Assembly (NCBI GenBank): GCA_964430475.1
Contig: CAYSEQ010000009.1
Coordinates: 1-39,469 of the forward strand
Reading direction: 5' to 3'
Length of the DNA stretch: 39,469 bases
DNA from: CAYSEQ01 sp964430475
GTDB lineage: Bacteria > Patescibacteriota > Microgenomatia > UBA8517
Under the pieces are notes generated by a model. That model saw nothing but the letters and a program-made list of their open reading frames with translations. It was not told where the DNA came from and searched no databases. The position numbers and the translations under genes were made by a program. Positions within the stretch are counted from its first letter, which is position 1. Each line of letters begins with the position of its first letter. This document shows, one piece after another, positions 31,991 through 39,469 of the stretch.

Positions 31991-32050
31991 TCACCTCCTC
32001 TCCTTTATATCCTAATATCTAGTATCAACTAACCTTAGCTTAAATGTCAA
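31991..32050 (-). promoter_or_regulatory. Major pilin promoter and distant strong SD
   Basis: On the minus strand: TTGACA (32050-32045), 18-base spacer, GATACT (32026-32021). GGAGGTGA (31998-31991) lies 15 bases before the ATG at 31975, farther than usual. No closer start codon is in frame. Confidence 0.55.
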
Positions 32051-32078
32051 TAGCCCTATAATAATGTAAGATTTACGA

Positions 32079-33284
32079 TTAAATCTTTGTTGTTAAGTTA
32101 TAAATCGGCAAAATAATTGAAACCACCAATAGCCCAACTCCTATTCCCAAGACAATTAAAATGGCAGGTTCAATCGCGGCTGTTAAGGCTTTAAGTTTTT
32201 GATCGCTTTCAACCTCAAAAACATGACTTACTTTGCTTAAAACCTCATCTAGTTTTCCAGTTTCTTCTCCGACTGCCACCATTTGAGACAAGATAAAAGG
32301 AAAAGCATCAGGATGTCTTGAAAAAGAAAAAGCTAAGGGGAATCCCTTTTCAACCATTTTTTGAGCATCACGCAGGCTTTCTGAAATTAAACTATTTTTA
32401 ATTATCTGAGAAGAAACATTTAATGCTTCAATGATTGAGACGCCTGAGCCTATCATCAAAGAAAGAGTTCGTGTAAGTTCGGTAAGGATGATTTGCCTTT
32501 GTAAATCTCCGATTAGAGGAATTTTAAAGATAAACTCGTCAATTGCTTTCTGACCTGATTCGGTTTTTCTATATAAACCAATTCCCCAAAGAATTCCTCC
32601 CAAAATAACAAGTATAATAGGCCAAAAGCGAACCATAAATTTTGAAATGCCTATGAAAATCCTTGTCATAAGTGGCAGTTCAACACTAAATTGTTCATAT
32701 ATAAGAGTAAGTCTGGGAATAACAAAAATCACCATAATTAAACCCACCACTATCATCCCTAAAACAATAATGGCGGGATAAATAAGCGCGGATTTTACCT
32801 TGCCCCTAAACTCCTGCTGTTTTTCGAGATTGTCCGCTAGCCTTGAAAGAACCCGATCCAAAACACCTCCAACCTCACCCGAGTGTATCAAAGCTATATA
32901 AGTTTTTGAAAAAATATCGGGAAACTTGCTCATAGAAGAGGAGAGGGATTCTCCTTCTTCAACATCAGCCAAAATTCGGGAAACCACACGACTCATGCCA
33001 CCTCTTGTCTGCGCCCGCAAAATTGTCAAAGCCTCAGTTATAGGAAGACCTGCATTGATCATTGTCGCGAGTTGGCGGGTAAAAGAAGTTAAATCTGAAA
33101 ATCCCACTCTTTGTTCAAATCTCCTAGAAAAGCTAAAAGGCAACTCGAACTTCGGCTTAATTGAGACAACAATATAGCCTTGGTTACGAATAAGTTTTGC
33201 TGCATGTTCAGGGCTTGTTGCTTCAACTTCCCCGGTAATAAGTTCTCCATTTGAATCTCTTGCCTTAAAGTTAAAATTTTTCAT
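32079..33284 (-). CDS. pilC: Type IV pilus inner-membrane platform protein PilC (401 aa)
   Basis: It starts MKNFNFKARDSNGELITGEVEATSPEHAAKLIRNQGY, the PilC/GspF opening. Two T2SF domains follow (about 70-190 and 270-395), each with the helical FTRQLATMINAGLPITEAL / LTRTLSLMIGSGVSIIEAL phrase. Three to four membrane helices sit near 168-190, 220-240 and 375-395. It is the platform driven by PilB and PilT. Its start overlaps the pilT stop by four bases. Length is typical. Confidence 0.95.
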   Translation of the reverse strand: MKNFNFKARDSNGELITGEVEATSPEHAAKLIRNQGYIVVSIKPKFELPFSFSRRFEQRVGFSDLTSFTRQLATMINAGLPITEALTILRAQTRGGMSRVVSRILADVEEGESLSSSMSKFPDIFSKTYIALIHSGEVGGVLDRVLSRLADNLEKQQEFRGKVKSALIYPAIIVLGMIVVGLIMVIFVIPRLTLIYEQFSVELPLMTRIFIGISKFMVRFWPIILVILGGILWGIGLYRKTESGQKAIDEFIFKIPLIGDLQRQIILTELTRTLSLMIGSGVSIIEALNVSSQIIKNSLISESLRDAQKMVEKGFPLAFSFSRHPDAFPFILSQMVAVGEETGKLDEVLSKVSHVFEVESDQKLKALTAAIEPAILIVLGIGVGLLVVSIILPIYNLTTKI

Positions 33285-34342
33285 CTTGAAGATCTTGTAA
33301 GTCTTAAAAGTTCCTCTGGTCTTAGGGAGAAACTTTGCGCAGTTTCTAAATCAATTTTTCCCTCCTTTACAAGTGTCGCCAAGGACATTTCAATCGTATT
33401 CATTCCCACCTCGGTAGAGGTTTGAATAATGTTATCAATCTGGTGCGTTTTGCCTTCACGAATTGCAGTCTTTATTGCTGAAGTCCCGAGCATCACTTCA
33501 TACGCAACCACCCTTCTTCCCGATACAGAAGGGACAAGCCTCATCGAGAAAACCGCCTCAATTACATTAGAAAGTTGGAGTCTTACCTGTTCCTGTTGTT
33601 CTTCGGGAAAGACATCAACAATTCTATCAATCGTCTGAGCTGCAGAGTTGGTGTGAAGTGTTGCAAATACCAAATGCCCTGTCTCGGCAACAGTTAAGGC
33701 TGAGGCTATCGTTTCGTAATCTCGCATCTCACCAACCAAAACAACATCAGGATCTTCTCGAAGTACACTTCTTAAGGCAATTTGCCAAGAATGTGTATCG
33801 GTTCCCATTTCTCTTTGTGAGATTATTGACTTTTTAGGCTTAAAAACAAACTCAATGGGATCTTCAATCGTCACGATGTGAGTTGATCTTGTTTCGTTTA
33901 TTTCATTAAGCATTGCTGCCAAAGTCGTTGATTTTCCATGACCGGTTGGGCCTGTAACCAAGATAAAACCCTGTCTTAAAGTGGTAAAGGCATGAAGGAT
34001 TCTAGGAAGACCAAGTTCATCAATTTTAGGAATTTCAATTGGGATTCTGCGAAAGGCGATGGAGTAGCTACCTTTCTGAGTATAGGCGTTAACCCTAAAC
34101 CTTGCGTTTTGGTTAAAAGGAAGAGAAAAATCTATTTCTTTGTTTACGCTTAAGCGTTCAAGCTGTTCCGAGGTTAGAATCTCTTTCAAATATTTATTTA
34201 CATCTTCCGAGGTTAAAGGATCTTCATCTGGGACTGGAAAAAGAACACCCTCAACGCGAATATGAGGCGGAATTCCAGGGATAATATGCAAGTCTGAAGC
34301 TTGTCTATCAACTGTTAATTGTAAAAGTTGTTTTATTTCCAT
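33281..34342 (-). CDS. pilT: Pilus retraction ATPase PilT (353 aa)
   Basis: A hexameric motor that depolymerises the pilus. N-terminal PAS-like domain (DRQASDLHIIPGIPPHIRVEG), Walker A GPTGHGKST at 131-139 (His in place of the common Ser), Asp box IVTIEDPIEFVF, Walker B DPDVVLVGEMRD, His box TGHLVFATLHTNSA and the PilT-type tail with GMNTIEMSLATLVKEGKI. It sits between pilB and pilC. Its presence implies twitching or DNA-uptake retraction. Confidence 0.95.
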   Translation of the reverse strand: MEIKQLLQLTVDRQASDLHIIPGIPPHIRVEGVLFPVPDEDPLTSEDVNKYLKEILTSEQLERLSVNKEIDFSLPFNQNARFRVNAYTQKGSYSIAFRRIPIEIPKIDELGLPRILHAFTTLRQGFILVTGPTGHGKSTTLAAMLNEINETRSTHIVTIEDPIEFVFKPKKSIISQREMGTDTHSWQIALRSVLREDPDVVLVGEMRDYETIASALTVAETGHLVFATLHTNSAAQTIDRIVDVFPEEQQEQVRLQLSNVIEAVFSMRLVPSVSGRRVVAYEVMLGTSAIKTAIREGKTHQIDNIIQTSTEVGMNTIEMSLATLVKEGKIDLETAQSFSLRPEELLRLTRSSR

Positions 34343-34355
34343 AAAATTTTAAAAA

Positions 34356-36101
34356 CTATTCTCTTGCAACCCTTAGAACCTCTTCTACTGTGGTTATTCC
34401 CTCTAAAACCTTTAGAAATCCATCTTGCTGCATACTGACCATCCCTTCTTCGTAAGCTTCTTTGGCAATTTCAGCCGAGGAAGCCCTCTCCAAAATCAAT
34501 CTACTAATTTTTTCAGTAACTGGCAAGACCTCAAATATACCAATCCTTCCATAATAGCCTGTGTTATCGCATTCCTTGTCCCCTAGACCTTTATAAAACT
34601 TTAAATTACTTTCATCTTTAGGCCAAAAACTCCCCAATACCCTTTTCATCTCTTCTTTGACTTTAGGTTCAATTTCATATTCAGTTTTACAATCCTCATG
34701 AATCCTTCTCAAGACCCTCTGGGCAACAATCGCTGTCATGGAAGAAGTCAAAAGGTAAGGCTCGGCACCCATGTCCAAAAGCCTGGGTAAAGCACCGGCC
34801 GCATCATTAGTGTGAAGGGTGGAAAAAACCAAATGTCCTGTAAGGGAGGCCTGAATGGCTAAATCAGCAGTCTCTTGATCTCTTATTTCACCAACAAGGA
34901 TAATATTTGGATCTTGCCTTAAAAAACTTCTTAAACCCGATGCGAAAGTCAAACCCGCTGCTGGATTAATCTGTACTTGATTTACCCCGGGAATTTTATA
35001 TTCAACTGGATCCTCGAGGGTTACAATATTTACTTGAGGAGAATTTATTTCTTGGATAATAGAGTAGAGGGTTGTTGTTTTTCCGCTTCCGGTTGGACCG
35101 CAAATAAGAATGATTCCATGAGGTACCCGAATTGCACTTTGAAGATTTTTTAAAGCCCTTCCCCTCAAGCCAAGTTCGGTCAATTTAGGAATGCCTGTTG
35201 ATTTTTCAAGAAGCCTCATCACAATCTTTTCACCATCAACAGTTGGTAAAGAAGACACTCTCAAGTCAACTTCCCTCTCACCACTTTTGAAAGTAAACCT
35301 TCCATCTTGAGGAACCCTTTTCTCATCAATCTTCATTCCCGAAAGAATCTTAATTCTTGAGACTACCGCGTCGTGAAGTTCTTTTGGAATAGTCAACTTT
35401 TCACTCAATATTCCATCAATCCTATAACGAACACGGGTGAATTTTTCCATCGGCTCTATATGAATATCCGATGACCTCGCCCTAACTGCAAACGAAAGAA
35501 TATGGGTAACAATTTCCGCAACCTTTTCTTCTCTAATTATTGACTTTGTCGTATCTAAAATTCGCACTCGTTTCTCTTTTGTTACCTCTCGCAAGGCTTC
35601 TCCTACTTCCTGGGCGAGTGAGGTAGCATAGCTTGTGGTAATAAACATTTCTATCTGGGAAGGCTGAGCGATTTTAGGGATTACCACCATCCCGGTTTTC
35701 TTTTCAACAAATTCAATAGACGAAAGGTCTAAAGGATCAGCCATTGCCAAAACCATTTGCCTATTTACCTTATCTACACTTACAGGGAAAACCTTTAACC
35801 TTCGGGCTGCCTCTTGAGGAAGCATTGCCAGAGCCTCAGGAGATACCGGAGCTTTACTAAGATCAATAAATGGGACATTATAAATTTGGGCTTTAGCTCG
35901 GGTAAGTTCGAATTCATTCACCAAACCCTTGCTTCTCAATATATCCTCTTGAGGTTTACCAGTTTGAATCTCCAGAAGCTTTACATCCTCTGCGGTTTTT
36001 TTATCAAGAACACCTTGAGAAACCAACACATCCGCAAGCGTTAGAGCTAAATCACTATCTGAAGAAGATTTTTGTTTTTCAAATACCACCTGGGCAGGCA
36101 T
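34356..36101 (-). CDS. pilB: Pilus extension ATPase PilB (581 aa)
   Basis: Powers pilus polymerisation. GspE N-terminal domain (about 20-155, VLVSQGVLDKKTAEDVKLLEIQTG), then the ATPase: SSDIHIEPMEKFTRVRYRIDG, Walker A GPTGSGKTT at 335-343, LEDPVEY, Walker B DPNIILVGEIRD at 398-409, and THTND-type His box. The usual four-Cys zinc site is reduced: one Cys in HEDCKTEYE and one in KECDNTGYYGRIGIFE. First gene of the pilB-pilT-pilC operon, with its own promoter. Confidence 0.95.
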   Translation of the reverse strand: MPAQVVFEKQKSSSDSDLALTLADVLVSQGVLDKKTAEDVKLLEIQTGKPQEDILRSKGLVNEFELTRAKAQIYNVPFIDLSKAPVSPEALAMLPQEAARRLKVFPVSVDKVNRQMVLAMADPLDLSSIEFVEKKTGMVVIPKIAQPSQIEMFITTSYATSLAQEVGEALREVTKEKRVRILDTTKSIIREEKVAEIVTHILSFAVRARSSDIHIEPMEKFTRVRYRIDGILSEKLTIPKELHDAVVSRIKILSGMKIDEKRVPQDGRFTFKSGEREVDLRVSSLPTVDGEKIVMRLLEKSTGIPKLTELGLRGRALKNLQSAIRVPHGIILICGPTGSGKTTTLYSIIQEINSPQVNIVTLEDPVEYKIPGVNQVQINPAAGLTFASGLRSFLRQDPNIILVGEIRDQETADLAIQASLTGHLVFSTLHTNDAAGALPRLLDMGAEPYLLTSSMTAIVAQRVLRRIHEDCKTEYEIEPKVKEEMKRVLGSFWPKDESNLKFYKGLGDKECDNTGYYGRIGIFEVLPVTEKISRLILERASSAEIAKEAYEEGMVSMQQDGFLKVLEGITTVEEVLRVARE

Positions 36102-36123
36102 AAGAATGTTATCCTTTATTTTT

Positions 36124-36152
36124 ATTATGACTTATAAATTAGCTTATGGCAA
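36124..36152 (-). promoter_or_regulatory. Promoter of pilB-pilT-pilC
   Basis: Minus strand: TTGCCA (36152-36147), 17-base spacer, CATAAT (36129-36124), then AAAGGAT about ten bases before the pilB ATG at 36101. Confidence 0.6.
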
Positions 36153-36164
36153 GAAGTAATGTGA

Positions 36165-36422
36165 GTAAATTAAAAGTTAAAAATTAAAAATTTTAGAATT
36201 AAGAAGCAAGAATCAAGAATTAAGAATCAAGAATTTTTAACCATTAACCATCAACCATTAATCATTTTCTTGAAAATTGAATTAAAAGTTTAAAGTTAAA
36301 AGTTAAAAATTAAAGTTCAAAGTTCAAAGTTAAAAAATTCTAATTAAGAAGCTAGAATTTTGTATTTTGTATTTGTTTGGAATTTAGGATTTAGGATTTG
36401 GAATTTGTTTAGAATCTAGAGA
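36165..36422. repeat. Composite A/T-rich low-complexity repeat, copy 2
   Basis: A chain of different short-period phrases: (T/C)AAGAAT about seven times, TTAACCATTAACCATCAACC, a run of (T/A)AAAGTT units, TTTTGTATTTTGTATTTG, and ATTTAGGATTTAGGATTTGG. Several phrases occur in the same order at 12307-12446. There is no ORF, and the 36102-36630 gap holds only this, the inverted repeat and promoters. Confidence 0.7.
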
Positions 36423-36561
36423 TCAGAATTTAGGATTTAAAAATTTTGTTATTTGTCATTTGTAATTTGTTATTTGTGATTTGTAATTGTTTAGAATTTA
36501 GGATTTGGAATTTTTCTAGGATTTAGCTTGTCTGCCGACTAGACAAAGAATTTAGAAATTA
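36423..36561 (+). repeat. Left arm of long inverted repeat
   Basis: 139 bases identical by eye to the reverse complement of 39306-39469 except for one 25-base gap. It contains TTATTTGTCATTTGTAATTTG phrases and, at 36528-36546, the GC-bearing imperfect palindrome TTGTCTGCCGACTAGACAA. Confidence 0.9.
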
Positions 36562-36617
36562 AGGTTATCAGCCAATAAAGACTTTAAAAAATCTTTAAAT
36601 CCTTAATCTAAAAGTAA

Positions 36618-36623
36618 TATAAT
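36618..36623 (+). promoter_or_regulatory. -10 box of the delta'-like gene
   Basis: TATAAT eight bases before the ATG at 36631, with a weak TTTAAA (36594-36599) 18 bases upstream. The mRNA would begin at or next to the start codon. Confidence 0.5.
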
Positions 36624-36630
36624 CCTTTTT

Positions 36631-37239
36631 ATGCACGCATACCTTTTTGTCGGACCGAAAAATGAAGCCTTGAAAAAGGCTGGTGAATTTTCCCAAAAAA
36701 TAGGTAAAACGAGCTTTGAATTTTCTATAACTAAAATAGACGAGGTAAAATCGTTACTTCAGATTTTTAAACTCTCCTTCAATAACCCCACTACTATATT
36801 AATTAAAGATATTGAAAATGCCAAAGAGGAAGCCTTAAACGCTCTTCTCAAAACAATAGAAGAACCCCAAGAAAACATAAAAATCATACTGGTTGCCTCA
36901 TCGGAACTAAAACTTCTACCAACAATCATCTCAAGATGCCAAGTTATAAAAGTAAAGGGGGGACAAGAAGCAGAATTAACCGAAGATGAGCTTTATAACT
37001 TTTTAAATATGAAGATTGGCGAAAAATTTATCTACATTGATAAGATCAAAAAAAGACAAGACGCAATAAATTTTATAGAAAAAATTACACTTTCCCTACA
37101 TAGACTCTTATTAAAAGAAAGTGGAGATCTTGAGAAAATCTCAAAAATTCTTAACTGCGCTCACGAAACTTACAAAAATTTAAAAGCAAACGGGAATGTA
37201 AATTTACAACTTACAAGCTTTGTTGTAAAAATATCTTGA
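36631..37239 (+). CDS. DNA polymerase III delta'-like clamp-loader subunit, short (202 aa)
   Basis: The diagnostic piece is EEALNALLKTIEEPQENIKIILVASS...LLPTIISRCQVIKVK (about 68-112). It has the sensor-1 and SRC region of clamp-loader AAA+ domains. The N-terminus MHAYLFVGPKNEALKK lacks a GxxGxGK P-loop, so it should not bind ATP. The usual delta' is over 300 aa; domain I is abbreviated and the C-terminal collar is short. It could also be a stand-alone HolB relative special to this group. It is 63 bases before gyrB, each with its own -10. Confidence 0.75.
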   Translation: MHAYLFVGPKNEALKKAGEFSQKIGKTSFEFSITKIDEVKSLLQIFKLSFNNPTTILIKDIENAKEEALNALLKTIEEPQENIKIILVASSELKLLPTIISRCQVIKVKGGQEAELTEDELYNFLNMKIGEKFIYIDKIKKRQDAINFIEKITLSLHRLLLKESGDLEKISKILNCAHETYKNLKANGNVNLQLTSFVVKIS

Positions 37240-37269
37240 GGTAATTAGCCTTGAGCAAACTCAAAGGCG

Positions 37270-37298
37270 TTTACCTAAAATACAATTTAAGGTATAAT
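37270..37298 (+). promoter_or_regulatory. gyrB promoter
   Basis: TTTACC (37270-37275), 17-base spacer, TATAAT (37293-37298). Transcription near 37305 would leave the first ATG (37303) outside the message and favour the ATG at 37312. Confidence 0.6.
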
Positions 37299-37302
37299 TT
37301 GA

Positions 37303-39261
37303 ATGAAAAATATGCTCAAAAATGAACAATACACTGCCGAACAGATTCAGGTCCTTGAGGGATTAGAACCGGTAAGAAAAAGGCCAGGAATGTTTATAGG
37401 CTCCACGGATTCCAGAGGCTTACACGAATGCGTAAGAGAAATAGTAGACAACTCTGTTGATGAATCCTTCGCAGGTGTTGCAAAAAACATCTGGGTTTAC
37501 CTTCATAAAAATGGTGCGGTAACGATAAGAGATGATGGAAGAGGAATCCCTGTTGACAAACACTCTTCAGGTGTCTCAGCACTCGAGCTAACCATGACTA
37601 AACTTCACGCAGGTGGAAAATTCGGAGGAGGAGCCTACAAAATCTCTGGCGGACTTCATGGAGTAGGGGCTTCGATGGTTAACGCTCTTTCAAAACATTT
37701 TAGGGTTATTGTTTTAAGGGATGGTGGATGCTTTTTTCAAGAATACGAAAGGGGGAAGAAAAAAGACGAAGTAAGAAAGATAGATCAAGAAAAACTCAAT
37801 GGCTTTTTACCACCAGAATGGACTATAAAGATAGGGGAGGCAACAGGAACAATAACAACATTTACACCTGATCCCCAAATCTTTTCTGATACCACTTTTG
37901 ACCCAGACAAAATAAAAGCAATCCTTAAAGATAGGGCCTATTTGGTTCCAGGTCTTTTTTTCCACTTTTACGATGAGGCAACAGGCGAGGAACAAAATTA
38001 CTATTTTGAAGGCGGAATAAAATCTTTCGTTGCCCATGCTAACCGAGACAAAAATCCAATCTCCGATGTAATTTTTATAAGTAAACAGGAAGGTGAACTT
38101 TCAGTTGATGTTGCCCTACAATACACAGATACCTATACCGAAAATGTTAAGGGTTTTGTAAATGGGATAAACACAGTAGATGGAGGAACACACTTAACAG
38201 GTTTTAGAATCGCACTCACCAGAGCAATTTCAGATTATGCAAAGAAAAATCTTGGAGACAAATTTCTTTCAGGAAATAGTCTAACCGGTGATGACATGAA
38301 AGAAGGGCTTACTGCTGTAGTTTATGTCAAAATGCCTTCTGAAAAGCTACAATTTGAATCTCAAACAAAAGCAAAATTAAATAATCCTGAAGTCCAAGGG
38401 TTCGTAACATCCTGTGTCAAGGAAGGGCTTGATACTTACTTTGAAGAACACCCGGGAGATGCAAAGGCAATTCTTGAGAAAGTACTTTTATCGGCAAAAG
38501 CCCGTATAGCTGCAAGAGCAGCCAAAGAAGCAGTATTAAGAAAAGGTGCGTTAGAAGGAGCTTCCCTACCCGGCACATTAGCTGATTGCCAAACAAAAGA
38601 TCCCGAAATTAGCGAACTATTTATTGTGGAGGGTGAATCTGCAGGTGGAAGCGCCAAGCAAGGAAGAGATAGAAGATTCCAAGCTATTCTTCCTTTAGGA
38701 GGAAAGATTCTAAATACTGAAAGAGCCCATCTTGACAAGATTGTTGAGTTTGAGGAGTTAAAAAATCTCATTGTTGCCCTTGGTGGGGGAATAGGGGATG
38801 AAATAAATTATGACAAGATAAGGTATAGAAGGATTATTATCATGACGGATGCAGATGTGGATGGAGAACATATAAAAACTTTACTTTTGACCTTCTTTTA
38901 TCGCCATATGCCTGAAATAATCACCCGAGGGTATCTTTACATAGCCCTTCCACCACTTTACAAAATAGTCGCAGGGAAAGGGGAAACATTTTATGCATAC
39001 TCCGATAACGAACGAGATGAAATTATCAAACAAGTAGGTAATGGGAAGATTACCATACAAAGATATAAAGGCTTAGGTGAAATGAACCCGGAACAGCTTT
39101 GGGAGACAACCATGGATCCTAAGACAAGAATTTTAAAAAAAGTAACCATTGAAGACGCAGAGGAAGCAGACAGAATCTTCACAATACTGATGGGCGAAGA
39201 AGTTGCACCCCGTAAAAAATTTATCCAAACACACGCCAAAATGGCAACTCTGGATATTTAA
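37303..39261 (+). CDS. gyrB: DNA gyrase subunit B (652 aa, or 649 from the second ATG)
   Basis: ATPase subunit of gyrase. GHKL domain: EIVDNSVDE (E46, N50), DDGRGIPVDKH, ATP lid GGLHGVGASMVNALS. Transducer domain to about 400. TOPRIM: EGESAGGSAKQGRDR near 442, ILPLGGKILNTERA and DADVDGEHI near 515. The C-terminal GyrB tail has QRYKGLGEMNPEQLWETTMDP. It is about 150 residues shorter than E. coli GyrB, as in most bacteria without the insert. ParE (topo IV) is less likely given QRYKGLGEMN and length, but the two are close. The promoter suggests the real start may be ATG 37312. It lies between the two arms of the inverted repeat. Confidence 0.95.
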   Translation: MKNMLKNEQYTAEQIQVLEGLEPVRKRPGMFIGSTDSRGLHECVREIVDNSVDESFAGVAKNIWVYLHKNGAVTIRDDGRGIPVDKHSSGVSALELTMTKLHAGGKFGGGAYKISGGLHGVGASMVNALSKHFRVIVLRDGGCFFQEYERGKKKDEVRKIDQEKLNGFLPPEWTIKIGEATGTITTFTPDPQIFSDTTFDPDKIKAILKDRAYLVPGLFFHFYDEATGEEQNYYFEGGIKSFVAHANRDKNPISDVIFISKQEGELSVDVALQYTDTYTENVKGFVNGINTVDGGTHLTGFRIALTRAISDYAKKNLGDKFLSGNSLTGDDMKEGLTAVVYVKMPSEKLQFESQTKAKLNNPEVQGFVTSCVKEGLDTYFEEHPGDAKAILEKVLLSAKARIAARAAKEAVLRKGALEGASLPGTLADCQTKDPEISELFIVEGESAGGSAKQGRDRRFQAILPLGGKILNTERAHLDKIVEFEELKNLIVALGGGIGDEINYDKIRYRRIIIMTDADVDGEHIKTLLLTFFYRHMPEIITRGYLYIALPPLYKIVAGKGETFYAYSDNERDEIIKQVGNGKITIQRYKGLGEMNPEQLWETTMDPKTRILKKVTIEDAEEADRIFTILMGEEVAPRKKFIQTHAKMATLDI

Positions 39262-39305
39262 TCTAAATAAAATTTCTAAATCCTAATTTTTTAAATCCTA
39301 AATTC

Positions 39306-39469
39306 TAATTTCTAAATTCTTTGTCTAGTCGGCAGACAAGCTAAATCCTAGAAAAATTCCAAATCCTAAATTCTAAACAATTACAAATCACAAATAACAA
39401 AACACAAAACACAAACAAATAACAAATTACAAATGACAAATAACAAAATTTTTAAATCCTAAATTCTGA
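39306..39469 (-). repeat. Right arm of long inverted repeat, at the window end
   Basis: 164 bases: the reverse complement of 36423-36561 plus a 25-base internal extension made of TTGTGTTTTG-type units. The window stops inside it, and low-complexity sequence of the same kind continues inward to about 39270. Confidence 0.9.

Noticed and set aside
36165..36480. CRISPR-like array
   Set aside because: Repeats are 7-11 bases, back to back and variable, with no constant-length unique spacers and no cas genes nearby.

Overview
The window looks like a piece of a Patescibacteria (CPR) chromosome, most likely of the Microgenomates type. This rests on several signs: an AT-rich genome with A/T-only intergenic repeats, trimmed translation enzymes (ThrRS without its TGS domain, PheT without its B2 tRNA-binding domain), a monoderm-style type IV pilus set with no secretin in view, a class A penicillin-binding protein, and promoters that nearly touch the start codon. 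TGA, TAA and TAG all act as stops, so the code is the standard bacterial one and not the UGA=Gly code of Gracilibacteria/Absconditabacteria. No taxonomic search was possible.

Layout. (1) 1-3850: an accessory-looking operon of a circularly permuted ATP-grasp-like ligase, a two-part GNAT protein and an M20 metallopeptidase, possibly followed by a coupled 35-residue ORF. It sits behind a leader that can fold into mutually exclusive antiterminator and terminator hairpins. (2) 3883-5615: tRNA-Ala(GGC), a PlsC-like acyltransferase, tRNA-Val(GAC) and a small DUF5665-like membrane protein. (3) 5640-11876: a translation block, thrS-infC-rpmI-rplT-pheS-pheT, with a T-box leader in front of thrS whose likely specifier is ACC (Thr). 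(4) 11877-12446: a decayed small gene and a low-complexity repeat. (5) 12492-16451, minus strand: a class A PBP, a 42-residue membrane peptide and tyrS. (6) 16554-20746: recG, rpmF, nusB, an acyl-carrier-like protein, rnc, rpsP and a KH-domain RNA-binding protein. (7) 20743-28414, minus strand: a type IV pilus operon (prepilin peptidase, seven pilin or pilin-like proteins, PilM, PilN, PilO). (8) 28522-31311: a REP-type HUH transposase between two palindromes, and a DUF2723 membrane glycosyltransferase-like protein. (9) 31457-36101, minus strand: the major pilin, PilC, PilT and PilB. (10) 36165-39469: composite A/T repeats and a perfect inverted-repeat pair enclosing a delta'-like clamp-loader subunit and gyrB. 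The window ends inside the right-hand repeat.

How it fits together. The pilus regions encode a nearly complete machine: processing (PilD), major and minor pilins, inner-membrane platform (PilMNO, PilC), extension and retraction motors (PilB, PilT). The translation block is a classic bacterial gene order and is probably tuned by uncharged tRNA-Thr through the T-box. The least explained parts are the 5' operon with its attenuator-like leader, the carrier-like protein lacking the usual serine, and the inverted repeats around holB-like/gyrB.
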